A DNA stretch of 39,590 nucleotides from Lentimicrobiaceae bacterium (GCA_028697555.1 JAQVEX010000023.1:1-39590); one strand, 5' to 3'. Counted from the stretch's first letter, positions 1 to 8,145 are shown. Notes: generated by a model not told the origin, from the letters alone. Translations and numbers: made by a program.

Positions 1-2
1 TA

Positions 3-164
3 GTAATCTACAACGTATTGGGTGCTAAAGTGGTTGAAAAATCAGTGAAAGGTATGAACGAATTTACAGTGAACACAAGCAAATTTGCTCCTGGTGCGTA
101 CAGCATCAAGTTCATTGCTAAAGACGGAAATACATTTACTCGTAAGTTTGTAGTTACCAAGTAA
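3..164 (+). CDS. C-terminal fragment of a T9SS-secreted protein (sorting domain)
   Basis: This is the 3' end of a gene that begins before the window. The reading frame from base 3 to the TAA at 162-164 gives 53 residues starting VIYNVLGAKV and ending TRKFVVTK. A hydrophobic strand with 'YNVLGAKV', then 'FAPGAYSIKF', then a terminal 'F.RKFVV.K' strand is the usual pattern of the type A C-terminal sorting domain recognised by the Bacteroidota type IX secretion system. The parent protein is therefore probably exported across the outer membrane and processed there. Its N-terminal functional domain is outside the window, so nothing can be said about activity. A strong hairpin terminator follows 22 bases downstream. 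Confidence 0.85.
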   Translation, partial: VIYNVLGAKVVEKSVKGMNEFTVNTSKFAPGAYSIKFIAKDGNTFTRKFVVTK

Positions 165-186
165 TCCTTAATTGGAGATTCTAAAC

Positions 187-219
187 AAAAAAAAGCCCCG
201 CACATGCGGGGCTTTTTTT
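187..219. terminator. Rho-independent terminator, probably bidirectional
   Basis: A perfect GC-rich stem (GCCCCGCA at 195-202 with TGCGGGGC at 205-212) is flanked by a run of A on the left and a run of T on the right. It can terminate the T9SS gene from the left and the minus-strand macrodomain gene from the right. Confidence 0.9.
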
Positions 220-254
220 GTGGTTGGTGGTCGGTGGTGAGTGATGAGTGGTGC
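220..254. repeat. Heptamer array, GGTG type
   Basis: Degenerate 7-bp tandem units of the form GGTGGTT / GGTCGGT / GAGTGAT follow directly after the terminator T-run. This is the same family as the arrays near 1638, 15115, 22893, 23687 and 27251. Confidence 0.75.
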
Positions 255-276
255 AAGTTTCAGGGCAAAAAGCGAA

Positions 277-340
277 GAGCTAAAGGCTAAAGGCTAACAG
301 CCAACAGCCCCGAGACTTCGGGGGCTAAAGGCTAATAGCC
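277..340. repeat. Heptamer array, GGCT type, around a CCCCGAGACTTCGGGG palindrome
   Basis: Left arm units AGCTAAA-GGCTAAA-GGCTAAC-AGCCAAC are followed by a short palindrome at about 307-323, then GGCTAAA-GGCTAAT-AGCC. The macrodomain gene on the minus strand reads into this array, and its last residues and stop codon are encoded by it. Confidence 0.8.
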
Positions 341-827
341 GATTATAAATTTCATAATTTTCATCGTCGAAGCAAACGAAGATAACTTTTTGTACACTCT
401 TATATTCGAAATTTTTTATGGCATTTATTGCTATCTCGGCGGCTTGCTGTTTTGGAAATCGGTAAACACCGGTACTAATATTGGGGAAAGCAATTGTTTT
501 TAATTGATATTTTTCTGCCAACACTAGTGAATTGATATAACAATTGCTAAGAAGTCGGTTTTGCGTATCGTCGTCATAATGCTGATAAATAGGTCCGACT
601 GTATGAATAACAAATCTTGCAGGTAAATTATATCCTTTGGTTATCTTAGCTTCTCCGGTTTGGCAACCGTTTAAAGTTCGACATTCTTCTACAAGTTGTC
701 TGCCTGCTGCTCTGTGAATAGCACCATCAACACCTCCGCCTCCTAAAAGGGTACTGTTTGCAGCATTAACTATAGCATCAACAGATAATTGAGTGATGTC
801 GCCTTTTATTAATTCTATTTTTATCAA
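294..827 (-). CDS. ymdB: Macrodomain ADP-ribose hydrolase (YmdB-like O-acetyl-ADP-ribose deacetylase)
   Basis: This is a 177-residue single macrodomain protein. In this family the domain binds ADP-ribose and removes acetyl from O-acetyl-ADP-ribose, or mono-ADP-ribose from proteins, in the cytoplasm. Visible motifs are GDIT at residues 9-12, the NAAN segment at 21-24, [14 protein letters not shown] from residue 29 (N24 and D34 match the YmdB catalytic pair) and the STGVYRFP phosphate loop. I chose the TTG at 827 because it gives [10 protein letters not shown], the same N-terminal length as E. coli YmdB, and lies 4 bases after the upstream stop. A TTG at 857 would overlap that gene. The last dozen residues ([12 protein letters not shown]) are translated from the intergenic repeat and are probably not part of the fold. 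Confidence 0.88.
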   Translation of the reverse strand: MIKIELIKGDITQLSVDAIVNAANSTLLGGGGVDGAIHRAAGRQLVEECRTLNGCQTGEAKITKGYNLPARFVIHTVGPIYQHYDDDTQNRLLSNCYINSLVLAEKYQLKTIAFPNISTGVYRFPKQQAAEIAINAIKNFEYKSVQKVIFVCFDDENYEIYNRLLAFSPRSLGAVGC

Positions 828-831
828 TTTT

Positions 832-1533
832 TTAATAATAATACGGTTTGAAAACAATTCCCAATGTTATTGGATATATGTCAAGTCCTTTATTTTCTTG
901 GAAAGAAGGCACTATTTGATACGCAGCTTTAAGTCCTATTCCCTTGTATCCCAAAATAACAAAAGGTCCGTAACGCATTTTATTTGTATGTTCGAGATTC
1001 AGATTTTTGTATTTTATGTTTCGACTTAAATCTTCTAAGGATTTGCCTTTGTATTTATATTGCGATTGAATATTCCATCCGATTGAGAAACCGGCTGTTG
1101 CATGGAAATCTTTTTTAATTTTAAAATTAAATCCTAAAGGAATATCCACGTAGGTAAACGATAGCTTGCTTTTTCTGACATTGGTTTCAACATCGCCTAT
1201 TTTTTCAGGAATATTGTACATGTATGGCTCTTTTTCAGAATTGTAGCCAAAACCGGCATTTTTCAGAAAAAGATTGTGAGAAGAAATTGAGCCTCCTAAG
1301 AAAAAGGCAATAGAGCCGCTTTTGGTCATTTTAAAATGATAGTGGGTAAATACTTCAAATCCTTGATTAATTGCTCTATTTTTGACAGAATCGGGCATTT
1401 TAGCCCAAATATCGTTGTGTATGGTTATACCGGTTGTGAGACGTTCGGATATTTCCTTAACATTGAACATTTGTGCGTAAGTAATAGAAGTAGCAAATAA
1501 CAATGTAAACAATATGGCTATTATTTTTTTCAT
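832..1533 (-). CDS. Outer-membrane beta-barrel protein (PorT-like fold)
   Basis: This 233-residue protein has a signal peptide ([20 protein letters not shown], cleaved before Q). The body alternates polar and hydrophobic residues with aromatic ends, as in the small outer-membrane barrels of Bacteroidota: segments such as [45 protein letters not shown] and a final strand [14 protein letters not shown]. The residues 'VDIPLGFNF' resemble the conserved strand of the 'outer membrane protein beta-barrel' families that include PorT, a T9SS component. I cannot tell whether this is a secretion component or a general barrel. A TACCTTTG promoter box lies 58 bases upstream of the ATG. Confidence 0.75.
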   Translation of the reverse strand: MKKIIAILFTLLFATSITYAQMFNVKEISERLTTGITIHNDIWAKMPDSVKNRAINQGFEVFTHYHFKMTKSGSIAFFLGGSISSHNLFLKNAGFGYNSEKEPYMYNIPEKIGDVETNVRKSKLSFTYVDIPLGFNFKIKKDFHATAGFSIGWNIQSQYKYKGKSLEDLSRNIKYKNLNLEHTNKMRYGPFVILGYKGIGLKAAYQIVPSFQENKGLDIYPITLGIVFKPYYY

Positions 1534-1590
1534 ATTCAGGCGTTTATAAATTAAACTCGGATAAAATTTTTATTGTTCGTTTATAAAAGA

Positions 1591-1598
1591 CAAAGGTA
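1591..1598 (-). promoter_or_regulatory. Bacteroidota -7 box for the 832-1533 gene
   Basis: Reads TACCTTTG on the minus strand and matches TAnnTTTG. No clear -33 TTG is seen. The predicted leader is about 50 bases. Confidence 0.5.
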
Positions 1599-1637
1599 AA
1601 AAAATTGCGTTAATACGTATAAATAAAATTTGTTAAG

Positions 1638-1798
1638 AATGGTGGTTGGTGATGGGTGGTCGGTGGTTAGTGTTACGGGTTGCGGGTTAGTTATGTCCCG
1701 AAATTTCGAAACGAAACTAAAAATCTCCTTTCACTCCCGAATTCTCGAGACAAGTAATCACAATTCACCAACCACTAATCACCATTCACTATTCACCA
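1638..1798. repeat. Inverted pair of GGTG-type heptamer arrays
   Basis: The left arm at 1638-1673 has units GGTGGTT-GGTGATG-GGTGGTC-GGTGGTT. It is followed by GCGGGTT-type units (1674-1692), a decayed CCCGAAATTTCG palindrome at about 1697, and CCCGAATTCTCGAG at about 1735. The right arm at 1755-1798 is the reverse complement type (CACCAAC-CACTAAT-CACCATT). It ends 5 bases before the stop codon of the next minus-strand gene. The arms could pair imperfectly. Confidence 0.75.
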
Positions 1799-1803
1799 AA
1801 AAA

Positions 1804-2439
1804 CTACTTTTGTTTGGCTTTGAGTTCTTCTAAGACTTGTTTTTCCTTTTCCAATAAAGTGTTTTGATTTTCTTGTTTTTTTACATTTTCCTCTAATTCG
1901 TCTTGCATTTTCTTTATTCTTGACTTAAGATTTTCGCCTTCTGAATAAAGCGATTTCAAATCTCGATCAACTTTATCAACAACCCTTTGCTGAGCATCAA
2001 TTTGATTTCTCAAATCCTGAGCTTCAAAATGAGTAACTAACGAAGCCATCATTTCTTTAACTTTTTCCATAGTTTCAGGTCTGGACTTAGAATCGATAAA
2101 ATTGTCATATCCTTTGCTAATAAGCAAATGCACTGTACTTGTCTGACTTCTTTTATTTTTTGATGAAACTCTGTAGTATAAGTCTATTCTTTCATCAGCA
2201 ATTTGTTGAAATACAACTCCTTCAAACCTTTGGAAACCTTTAAATCTGCGACTTTTTCCTAAGTTTGCATTTTTAAAATAATCTTCCAAAACGCTTTCTA
2301 CAACATCTTTAGAATAGTTGAATTCGGCTATAACTGCCGGCTGATTAGTTTTATTAATTTGAACTGTGCCTTCGCTAACTTGCGATTTTGCGCTTAAAAA
2401 GAAAACCAATAATAATGGTAATAACAATAATTTCTTCAT
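1804..2439 (-). CDS. Exported protein with C-terminal coiled coil, function unknown
   Basis: This 211-residue protein begins with a clear signal peptide (MKKLLLLPLLLVFFLSAKS, then Q). Residues about 25-130 form a mixed alpha/beta domain I do not recognise. From about residue 140 to the end it is a charged helix with heptad spacing (QQRVVDKVDRDLKSLYSEG... and ...LEKEKQVLEELKAKQK), probably a coiled coil in the periplasm. It has no lipobox. It lies between pth and the barrel gene on the same strand but is separated from pth by 65 bases. I assign no specific function. Confidence 0.7.
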   Translation of the reverse strand: MKKLLLLPLLLVFFLSAKSQVSEGTVQINKTNQPAVIAEFNYSKDVVESVLEDYFKNANLGKSRRFKGFQRFEGVVFQQIADERIDLYYRVSSKNKRSQTSTVHLLISKGYDNFIDSKSRPETMEKVKEMMASLVTHFEAQDLRNQIDAQQRVVDKVDRDLKSLYSEGENLKSRIKKMQDELEENVKKQENQNTLLEKEKQVLEELKAKQK

Positions 2440-2504
2440 GTTTGTAAAAATTTTTAATAACTCAATGAAATTATCAATAATTGTGCCATAATAAATTACA
2501 GCCG

Positions 2505-3092
2505 CTATATGTCGTCTTCAATTAATGTCTTGTTGTTGTATTGATTCATTGTTATTTTGGCTCCGGAAAGTACAAAACTTTTAATTACCTGCACGGCTAA
2601 CTGTGTTTGCTTTAAAATAACGGGGATTTCCGATTTTTCCCAACGGCTAAGCACATACTGGACTTGAAATCCGCGTGCGTAATTTTTGCCTATACCAAAT
2701 CTTAGTCGGCTCCATTCGGTAGTTTCAAGCGTTTCTATAATATGATTGAGTCCGTTGTGGCTACCCCCGCTACCCTTGGTTCTGAGCCTGATAACACCAA
2801 CATCTAGGTCGACGTCATCGGTAATAACGAGTATGTTTTCAATAGGAATATTTTCGTTTTGCATCCAATATTTGACAGCCTTGCCACTTAAATTCATGTA
2901 GGTAGTTGGCTTGATTATTTTGAGTAGCTTGTTTTTTAACTTGGCATCGGCGACGTAAGCATGCCTGCCTACGGAAAATTTTACGTCAAGCTCGGCGGCA
3001 AGCGCATCGGCTATAAGAAAACCTATATTATGTCGTGTATCGACATATTCGTCGCCAACATTACCTAATCCCACTATCAAAAATTTATTCAT
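2505..3092 (-). CDS. pth: Peptidyl-tRNA hydrolase
   Basis: This 195-residue enzyme releases peptidyl-tRNA stalled in translation by cutting the ester bond between peptide and tRNA, in the cytoplasm. The N-terminus MNKFLIVGLGNVGDEYVDTR is followed by the catalytic H21-N22 (family motif GLGNPG..Y..TRHNVG). N11, the TDDVDL loop with D92 and GGSHNGL near residue 110 match the other active-site positions. The length is typical. One base separates its start from the stop of the amidase gene upstream, so the two are probably co-transcribed and possibly translationally coupled. Confidence 0.95.
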   Translation of the reverse strand: MNKFLIVGLGNVGDEYVDTRHNIGFLIADALAAELDVKFSVGRHAYVADAKLKNKLLKIIKPTTYMNLSGKAVKYWMQNENIPIENILVITDDVDLDVGVIRLRTKGSGGSHNGLNHIIETLETTEWSRLRFGIGKNYARGFQVQYVLSRWEKSEIPVILKQTQLAVQVIKSFVLSGAKITMNQYNNKTLIEDDI

Positions 3093-3093
3093 G

Positions 3094-3900
3094 CTATTTT
3101 TTATTATTTATAGTAAAATTGTCCCAATCGGCTCCGACGTTAAAATTTTTTCTAAAGCTGTCAAGCTGTTTGTAATCTAAGTAAGAGATGATTATATCTT
3201 CTTTTTCTGATGTAATTTCGTGCATATAATTACCTTTAAAATCGATAACAGCCGAATTGCCCGAGTAATACAATTGGTTGCCGTCGGTTCCAACTCGGTT
3301 GACTCCAATGGCGTAGGCAAGATTTTCGATAGCACGAGCCTGTAGCAGCTTACGGAACGCGTGGGCACGTGTATGGGGCCAACTTGCAACGTAAATTAAA
3401 ACATCGTACTCGTATATATTGTCTTTGTACGTATTCTTTGACCATACCGGAAATCTAAGGTCGTAGCATATAAGCGGACAAATTTTCCATCCCAAAATAT
3501 CTTCAATAAGTTTTTCTTTGCCCGAAGTCATGTATTTGTCTTCGTTGGAAACGGAAAACAAATGTTTTTTTAGATATAAAGAATACAGTCCGTTGGGTTT
3601 CATCCAAACAAGAGTATTGTAATAGTTGCTGTTTTGTTGAAGTATTATACTACCGGTAACAACTGCAAGGGTTTTTCCAGCTATATCTGCCATCCATTCA
3701 AAAGTATAACCGTCTTTGGTTTCGGCAATATCATGCGGTTTTGTGCAAAATCCGGTATTAAACATTTCGGGTAAGACAATTAAATCAGTAGGCTTATCGA
3801 TGCTAGCTATTATTTTACCGTATCTGTTGAGATTGGTTTTAATATCTTTCCAAGCTATGTCGGTTTGCAAAACTGCTATGTTCAGGTTTGGGATATTCAT
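3094..3900 (-). CDS. Carbon-nitrogen hydrolase (omega-amidase / YafV-like nitrilase family)
   Basis: This 268-residue protein carries the nitrilase-superfamily triad E45 (LPEMFNTGF), K111 (YLKKHLF) and C145 (LICYDLRFP). The sequence around the Cys and the downstream ASWPHTRAHAFRKLLQARA resemble the omega-amidase/YafV branch, which hydrolyses alpha-ketoglutaramate and alpha-ketosuccinamate as a metabolite repair step. Substrate choice is inferred from family resemblance only. The enzyme is cytoplasmic, with no signal peptide. The gene is followed after 1 base by pth and preceded by the beta-CASP gene (stop 3905), so the three probably form one transcript. Confidence 0.85.
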   Translation of the reverse strand: MNIPNLNIAVLQTDIAWKDIKTNLNRYGKIIASIDKPTDLIVLPEMFNTGFCTKPHDIAETKDGYTFEWMADIAGKTLAVVTGSIILQQNSNYYNTLVWMKPNGLYSLYLKKHLFSVSNEDKYMTSGKEKLIEDILGWKICPLICYDLRFPVWSKNTYKDNIYEYDVLIYVASWPHTRAHAFRKLLQARAIENLAYAIGVNRVGTDGNQLYYSGNSAVIDFKGNYMHEITSEKEDIIISYLDYKQLDSFRKNFNVGADWDNFTINNKK

Positions 3901-3904
3901 TGTT

Positions 3905-5308
3905 TTAGTTTAGTTCAAATTTTTGAAAAGGTTCGGGTATAACAATGTTTTTAAAGCCTTGACTTTGCAAGTATTTTTTGTAATGCAATTGAGCATCGTA
4001 GTCGCCATGAACTAAAAACACTTTTTTTAATTGATTTTTATCTTGGCAAGAAATAAAATCAGCCATTTCTTCGTAATCGCCGTGTCCGGAGAAAGATTCT
4101 ATGCGTTTGATGTCGGCTTTAATAGTGTGCATCTGACCGAAAATAGATACTTCTTTTATTCCGCTTTGAATTCTGGCTCCAAGAGTGGTTGGGGCGCAGT
4201 ATCCGACAATTAAAATTGTGTTTTTAGGATTTTCAATATTGTTAGCAACGTGATGCTTAATTCTACCTGCTTCCATCATGCCCGATGCCGAAATAATAAC
4301 GCAGGGCTTGTTGCTGATATTGAGTTTTTTTGAATCTTCGACGTTTTTTATATAAAAAAGCGAGTTAAATCCGAATGGGTCGTCGTCGTATAGCATAACT
4401 TCTGCAACATCGTCGTTTAACGAATGTGTGTGCATTCGGAAAATATCGGTAGCATTGACAGCCAAGGGACTATCGACATAGATATTTACTTTAGGCAATT
4501 TGCCTTCATTAAAAAACGTGTTGAGCGAATAAACAATTTCTTGGGTTCTGCCTATGGCAAAAGAAGGTATTATCAGCTTCCCTTTTTTGTTTATACAAGT
4601 GTCTAACATAATGTCTAACAATTCTTGGTCTGCGTCGTCCTGACTTGGATGTAGTCTGTCGCCATAAGTGCTTTCGGTTATCAGATAGTCGCATTGCGGG
4701 AAAGGTATAGGCGATTTTAAAATACGTGAACTCGGGCGACCGATATCGCCGGTATAAGCTATACGTGTGGTTTTGCCGTCTTCGGTAACGTAAAGCGTTA
4801 CTACACAGCTACCCAACATGTGTCCGGTGTTGGTAAACATTACCTTTAAGTTCTCATCGATGGTAAATTTTCTGTTCTCAGGCACGCTGATAAACAATTC
4901 CATACATCTTTTTGCGTCTTCTCTTGTATAAATAGGCTTAATTGGTGTAATTCCTTTAGCCAAACGGCGTTTATTGAAAATTCTGACATCGGCTTCCTGA
5001 ATATAACCGCTATCGGTAAGCATAATTGAACACAAGTCGCGGGTAGCATCAGTACAAATAACCGAGCCCCTGAAACCTAAGTTGTAAAGATAGGGTATTA
5101 AACCCGAATGATCGATGTGAGCGTGTGTAAGCAGAATATGGTCTAATTTTTCCGGATCGAAACCTAAATTGCGGTTCATGGCGTCGGTATCAAGTCCTTT
5201 ACCCTGAAACATACCGCAGTCCAACAGTATTTTTTTCCCTTTTTTAGTTCTTATCAGATGCTTGCTTCCGGTAACTTCTCTTGCTGCACCTATAAATTCG
5301 ATATTCAT
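3905..5308 (-). CDS. Beta-CASP metallo-beta-lactamase-fold RNA nuclease
   Basis: This 467-residue protein has an N-terminal MBL fold with the zinc motif THAHIDHSG (H62, H64, D66, H67). The later GHMLGS and TGDIGR segments and a beta-CASP insertion follow (ESTYGDR, IPSFAIGR, SASGMMEAGR). A C-terminal SFSGHGD and VFLVHGD complete the metal site. This order is that of CPSF73/YsfB-type RNA-processing nucleases found across bacteria and archaea. I start at the ATG at 5308 (MNIEFIGAAREVTGS), since MBL folds begin with this strand; a longer frame from 5401 adds a non-homologous hydrophobic extension. The RNA target is unknown. Confidence 0.9.
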   Translation of the reverse strand: MNIEFIGAAREVTGSKHLIRTKKGKKILLDCGMFQGKGLDTDAMNRNLGFDPEKLDHILLTHAHIDHSGLIPYLYNLGFRGSVICTDATRDLCSIMLTDSGYIQEADVRIFNKRRLAKGITPIKPIYTREDAKRCMELFISVPENRKFTIDENLKVMFTNTGHMLGSCVVTLYVTEDGKTTRIAYTGDIGRPSSRILKSPIPFPQCDYLITESTYGDRLHPSQDDADQELLDIMLDTCINKKGKLIIPSFAIGRTQEIVYSLNTFFNEGKLPKVNIYVDSPLAVNATDIFRMHTHSLNDDVAEVMLYDDDPFGFNSLFYIKNVEDSKKLNISNKPCVIISASGMMEAGRIKHHVANNIENPKNTILIVGYCAPTTLGARIQSGIKEVSIFGQMHTIKADIKRIESFSGHGDYEEMADFISCQDKNQLKKVFLVHGDYDAQLHYKKYLQSQGFKNIVIPEPFQKFELN

Positions 5309-5433
5309 AATTGCATTGTTTTGTCGAACATATAATCTGTAAAGATAAAAAATTGCTAAAAAACGATAGTATAGTAGAAAAAGTTTTTTGAATATTGGCA
5401 ATTGCCAGTAGCTGTTTACTAACGCAAATTCAT

Positions 5434-5441
5434 TACCTTTG
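5434..5441 (+). promoter_or_regulatory. Bacteroidota -7 box for the ArsC-like gene
   Basis: Reads TACCTTTG followed by CG, 31 bases before the ATG at 5473. No convincing -33 TTG is seen. Confidence 0.5.
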
Positions 5442-5472
5442 CGCCCTAAATCTTAACAAATAGACAAAAGCT

Positions 5473-5817
5473 ATGATAAAAATATACCACAATCCACGTT
5501 GCCGTAAATCACGTGCAGGCGTTGAATATTTAAACGACAACAACAAAGACTTTGAAACCGTTGAGTACTTAAAACAAACATTAACTATTGACGAACTAAG
5601 CAAGTTGCTGAAAAAACTTAATGTACCTGTTTTAGATTTAGTAAGAAAGCAAGAATCGTACTACAAAAGCGATTTAAAAGGTAAAACTTTTACCGAACGA
5701 CAATGGTTAGAAATCTTGGCAAAAAATCCAAAACTGATTAGACGACCTATAATTGAAACAGAAAAAAAGGCTATCATTGCCGAGGATTTAAGCGTTCTAG
5801 ACAGTTTTTTTAATTAA
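5473..5817 (+). CDS. arsC: ArsC/Spx-family thioredoxin-fold protein (arsenate reductase-like)
   Basis: This 114-residue small protein begins MIKIYHNPRCRKSR, with the ArsC active-site pattern NPxCxxSR around C10. Later segments DLVRKQESYYK and LIRRPIIE match the conserved arginine-containing motifs of glutaredoxin-dependent arsenate reductases. The same fold includes Spx and YffB, which do not reduce arsenate. No ars operon genes (pump or regulator) are adjacent, so an arsenate role is uncertain and YffB-like redox function is equally possible. It is one of few plus-strand genes in the left part of the window. Confidence 0.8.
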   Translation: MIKIYHNPRCRKSRAGVEYLNDNNKDFETVEYLKQTLTIDELSKLLKKLNVPVLDLVRKQESYYKSDLKGKTFTERQWLEILAKNPKLIRRPIIETEKKAIIAEDLSVLDSFFN

Positions 5818-5862
5818 ATTATAAATAAATTTTAAAAAAACTTTTTTTTACTGTAAAATTAT

Positions 5863-5870
5863 TATCTTTG
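5863..5870 (+). promoter_or_regulatory. Bacteroidota -7 box for the small lipoprotein gene
   Basis: Reads TATCTTTG followed by C, 45 bases before the ATG at 5916. A T-run at about 5842-5849 sits where a -33 element would be. Confidence 0.6.
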
Positions 5871-5915
5871 CAAATTGTATGACACATATTATTAACAATT
5901 AAAACTGTACCAAAA

Positions 5916-6326
5916 ATGAGAAATTTGTCAATTATTAGTTTAATTACTGTTTTAGTAGTTGCGTTTTCGTTATCTTTCACTTCTTGCGGAAACAAAGCTC
6001 CAAAAGCTGACGCTGTAGAACAAGCTGCAGATTCAACTTTAAATGAAGCTGCTATCATCAACTTAGATGATTACACTTTTGAACAAAAAGATGATCTAGT
6101 TGTAGCATTTGAAGGAAAAGTTGCTGAAATGCAAGCAGAAATCGATCGTTTAACTCAGGAATCGGTTGAAGCTACAGAAGATGTTAAATTAGCAAAACAA
6201 GTAGAGATTGATGCTTTAGTAGCAAAAATTGAAATCGTTAAAGCTAACATCGAAAACATTAAAAACGCTACCGCTGAAACTTACGGAAACGTAATTGAAG
6301 GAATTAAAGCAACTTGCCAACAATAA
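5916..6326 (+). CDS. Small helical lipoprotein, function unknown
   Basis: This 136-residue protein has an N-terminal lipoprotein signal peptide with lipobox SFTSC (C24), followed by GNKAPKADAVEQ. The mature part is acidic and almost wholly helical, with a central heptad-like segment (FEGKVAEMQAEIDRLTQE, KQVEIDALVAKIEIVKANIE) that should form a coiled coil. It has its own promoter box and a terminator directly after the stop, so it is probably a single-gene unit. The shape recalls Lpp-like or adaptor lipoproteins, but I recognise no family and assign no function. Confidence 0.8.
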   Translation: MRNLSIISLITVLVVAFSLSFTSCGNKAPKADAVEQAADSTLNEAAIINLDDYTFEQKDDLVVAFEGKVAEMQAEIDRLTQESVEATEDVKLAKQVEIDALVAKIEIVKANIENIKNATAETYGNVIEGIKATCQQ

Positions 6327-6350
6327 GCAAACGCTTTTAATCATTCTAAT

Positions 6351-6388
6351 AAAAAGGCTATCGTGCTATTAAGACGGTAGCCTTTTTA
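6351..6388 (+). terminator. Hairpin terminator after the lipoprotein gene
   Basis: AAAAAGGCTATCGT at 6351-6364 pairs with ACGGTAGCCTTTTT at 6374-6387 (one G-U pair), with a T-rich tail. Confidence 0.85.
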
Positions 6389-6400
6389 GTTTTTGATTTT

Positions 6401-6481
6401 GGCTATTAGCCATTAGCTATTAGTCCCGAAACTTCGGGACTGAACATAGCCAAGGGCTAAAAGCCAAAAGCTAAGAGCTAA
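6401..6481. repeat. GGCT-type heptamer inverted arms around a CCCGAAACTTCGGG palindrome
   Basis: The left arm is GGCTATT-AGCCATT-AGCTATT-AG. The palindrome TCCCGAAACTTCGGGA is at about 6424-6439, then a short spacer, then the right arm CCAAGGGCTAA-AAGCCAA-AAGCTAA-GAGCTAA. The TAG stop of the acyl-AMP ligase gene is made from the right arm. Confidence 0.8.
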
Positions 6482-8145
6482 CTGAAAACATTATTAAAAA
6501 CGTTGTTGTTGTAGCCTTTAATTAGCAAATAACGTTGCATTTTTCCGCTCGATGTTTTGGGAAATTGATTTGAGCGTATTATAACAAGTTTATCTATTTT
6601 AATTCCAATATACGCATTAAAGACTTTGCGTGTCATGGCGAGCCATTCATCTGCATCAGAGACTTTAATTCCGGATGCGAAAATTATTACTTCTTCGGTA
6701 TTGCCCGAATAATCGTTGTTGCCAACAATAGCAACTTTTCCGAGTGTATAATTACACATTTCAACGGCAATGTCTTCCAAATCGTTTGAAAAGTATTTTT
6801 TTCCGTTCAAAAACAGTATGTCTTTTTTCCTTCCGCAAATAAACAGATGCCCTTTGTAAATAAATCCTAAGTCGCCTGTATTAAGCCAATCGCCTTGAAA
6901 TGTTTGTTTATCATCGATTTTGTAATAGCCAACTGACACTGCATCACCTTTAACCATAATGTTTCCGACGAGAGCTTCGGCTAATTCATTGGAGTTGTCA
7001 TCAGTAATTTTAACTTCTACGTTATTTAACGGAACTCCCACCGATGTCAACTTACGGTGTGGCTGATTTTTATGAATTTCTGTATTGTATTCAACTGCTA
7101 TACCTTCGCTATCCAATGCGTCGGATAGAAACGAAACTATAAGGCTTTCGGTAAGAAGTGGTGTAAATGTAACCGCCAATGTTGCTTCGGCTAAGCCGTA
7201 AACAGGCATCATAGCATTTTTGTGAAATTTGTATTTGTGCAAAGTATCGATAAAATTATTCATAATTTCTACCGAAATAGGCTCAGCACCGTTGAGTAAA
7301 GCACGCATGTTCGACAAATCCCAATCATGAAGCTCATTGTTTCTGTTTACAAATCTGACAAGTAAATTAAGTCCGAAATTAGGCGAACCGCTGATATCCG
7401 CCTTATATTTACTCATAGTGTCTATCCATAGCTTGGGGTTTTTAATAAAGTCGACAGTTTCTATATTAACAACCGTTGCACCTATCAATATTGTAGAAAT
7501 AAACAAGCCTACTAATCCCATATCGTGGTACAGTGGCATCCAACTTAAAACGTAATCGGTGTCATCAACTTTAAGAGCACTTGTAATGTCTTTGTAGTTG
7601 GTAATTACATTTTTATGCGTAAGTAAAATTCCTTTGGGGTCGCCGGTGCTACCGCTAGAAAACTGAATATAAGCTACATCGTTTTCAGTTGAATCGTTAT
7701 TAATTGTTGCATTTGTCGGTTTTGCAGACAAATTACCATCCAAAATTATTTTATCTGCCGAAATTCCAACACTTTGCAATCTATCGTTATTGCAAATTAA
7801 AAAAGGTTGATTTAGTGTGTTGTAGACGCTAAGTACTTTTTGAGTTGCAAGGTCGTTTTGGTCGATTATAATCGGAGCCTGAACGATAGTGGGAACAACT
7901 CCCAACACTATGCAGCCCCAAAAAGCGTTGACTATGTTTTTATTCCCTTCGGTGCAGATAATTACAGTATCCGATTTTTTTAGTCCGATTTGTTGTAAAT
8001 TCGCTGCAACATAATATGCATCGGCTTTAAGTTGTGTGTACAACTGTTTGTCGGCACTACCATCGTCTTTAACGTAAATAATCGATTTTTCCGGATATTT
8101 ATCCATTATGTAATCGAAATATTTATTTAAAGTACGTGGTTTCAT
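6478..8145 (-). CDS. Fatty acyl-AMP ligase (FAAL-type adenylating enzyme)
   Basis: This 555-residue ANL-superfamily enzyme activates a fatty acid as acyl-AMP. Core motifs in order are A3 (FSSGSTGDPKGILLTHKN, about residues 163-180), the WMPLYHDMGLVG segment characteristic of FAALs, A5 (PVYGLAEATLAVTFTP), A7/A8 (LNTGDLGFIYKGHLFICGRK) and A10 (FPKTSSGKMQR) with the catalytic Lys near the C-terminus. FAALs normally pass acyl-AMP to an acyl carrier protein of a polyketide or peptide synthase. No carrier protein or synthase lies in this window, so the acceptor is unknown. The final residues and stop codon run into a repeat. A promoter with both -33 and -7 boxes is very close to the ATG. Confidence 0.88.
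   Translation of the reverse strand: MKPRTLNKYFDYIMDKYPEKSIIYVKDDGSADKQLYTQLKADAYYVAANLQQIGLKKSDTVIICTEGNKNIVNAFWGCIVLGVVPTIVQAPIIIDQNDLATQKVLSVYNTLNQPFLICNNDRLQSVGISADKIILDGNLSAKPTNATINNDSTENDVAYIQFSSGSTGDPKGILLTHKNVITNYKDITSALKVDDTDYVLSWMPLYHDMGLVGLFISTILIGATVVNIETVDFIKNPKLWIDTMSKYKADISGSPNFGLNLLVRFVNRNNELHDWDLSNMRALLNGAEPISVEIMNNFIDTLHKYKFHKNAMMPVYGLAEATLAVTFTPLLTESLIVSFLSDALDSEGIAVEYNTEIHKNQPHRKLTSVGVPLNNVEVKITDDNSNELAEALVGNIMVKGDAVSVGYYKIDDKQTFQGDWLNTGDLGFIYKGHLFICGRKKDILFLNGKKYFSNDLEDIAVEMCNYTLGKVAIVGNNDYSGNTEEVIIFASGIKVSDADEWLAMTRKVFNAYIGIKIDKLVIIRSNQFPKTSSGKMQRYLLIKGYNNNVFNNVFS

Noticed and set aside
8..256. 82-residue minus-strand frame at the left edge
   Set aside because: It is antisense to a convincing T9SS sorting domain and runs through a terminator and repeat array; the composition does not look like a protein.
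5309..5401. 31-residue N-terminal extension of the beta-CASP protein
   Set aside because: The extension is hydrophobic and Tyr/Leu-rich with no match to the MBL start; the ATG at 5308 begins the fold's first strand.
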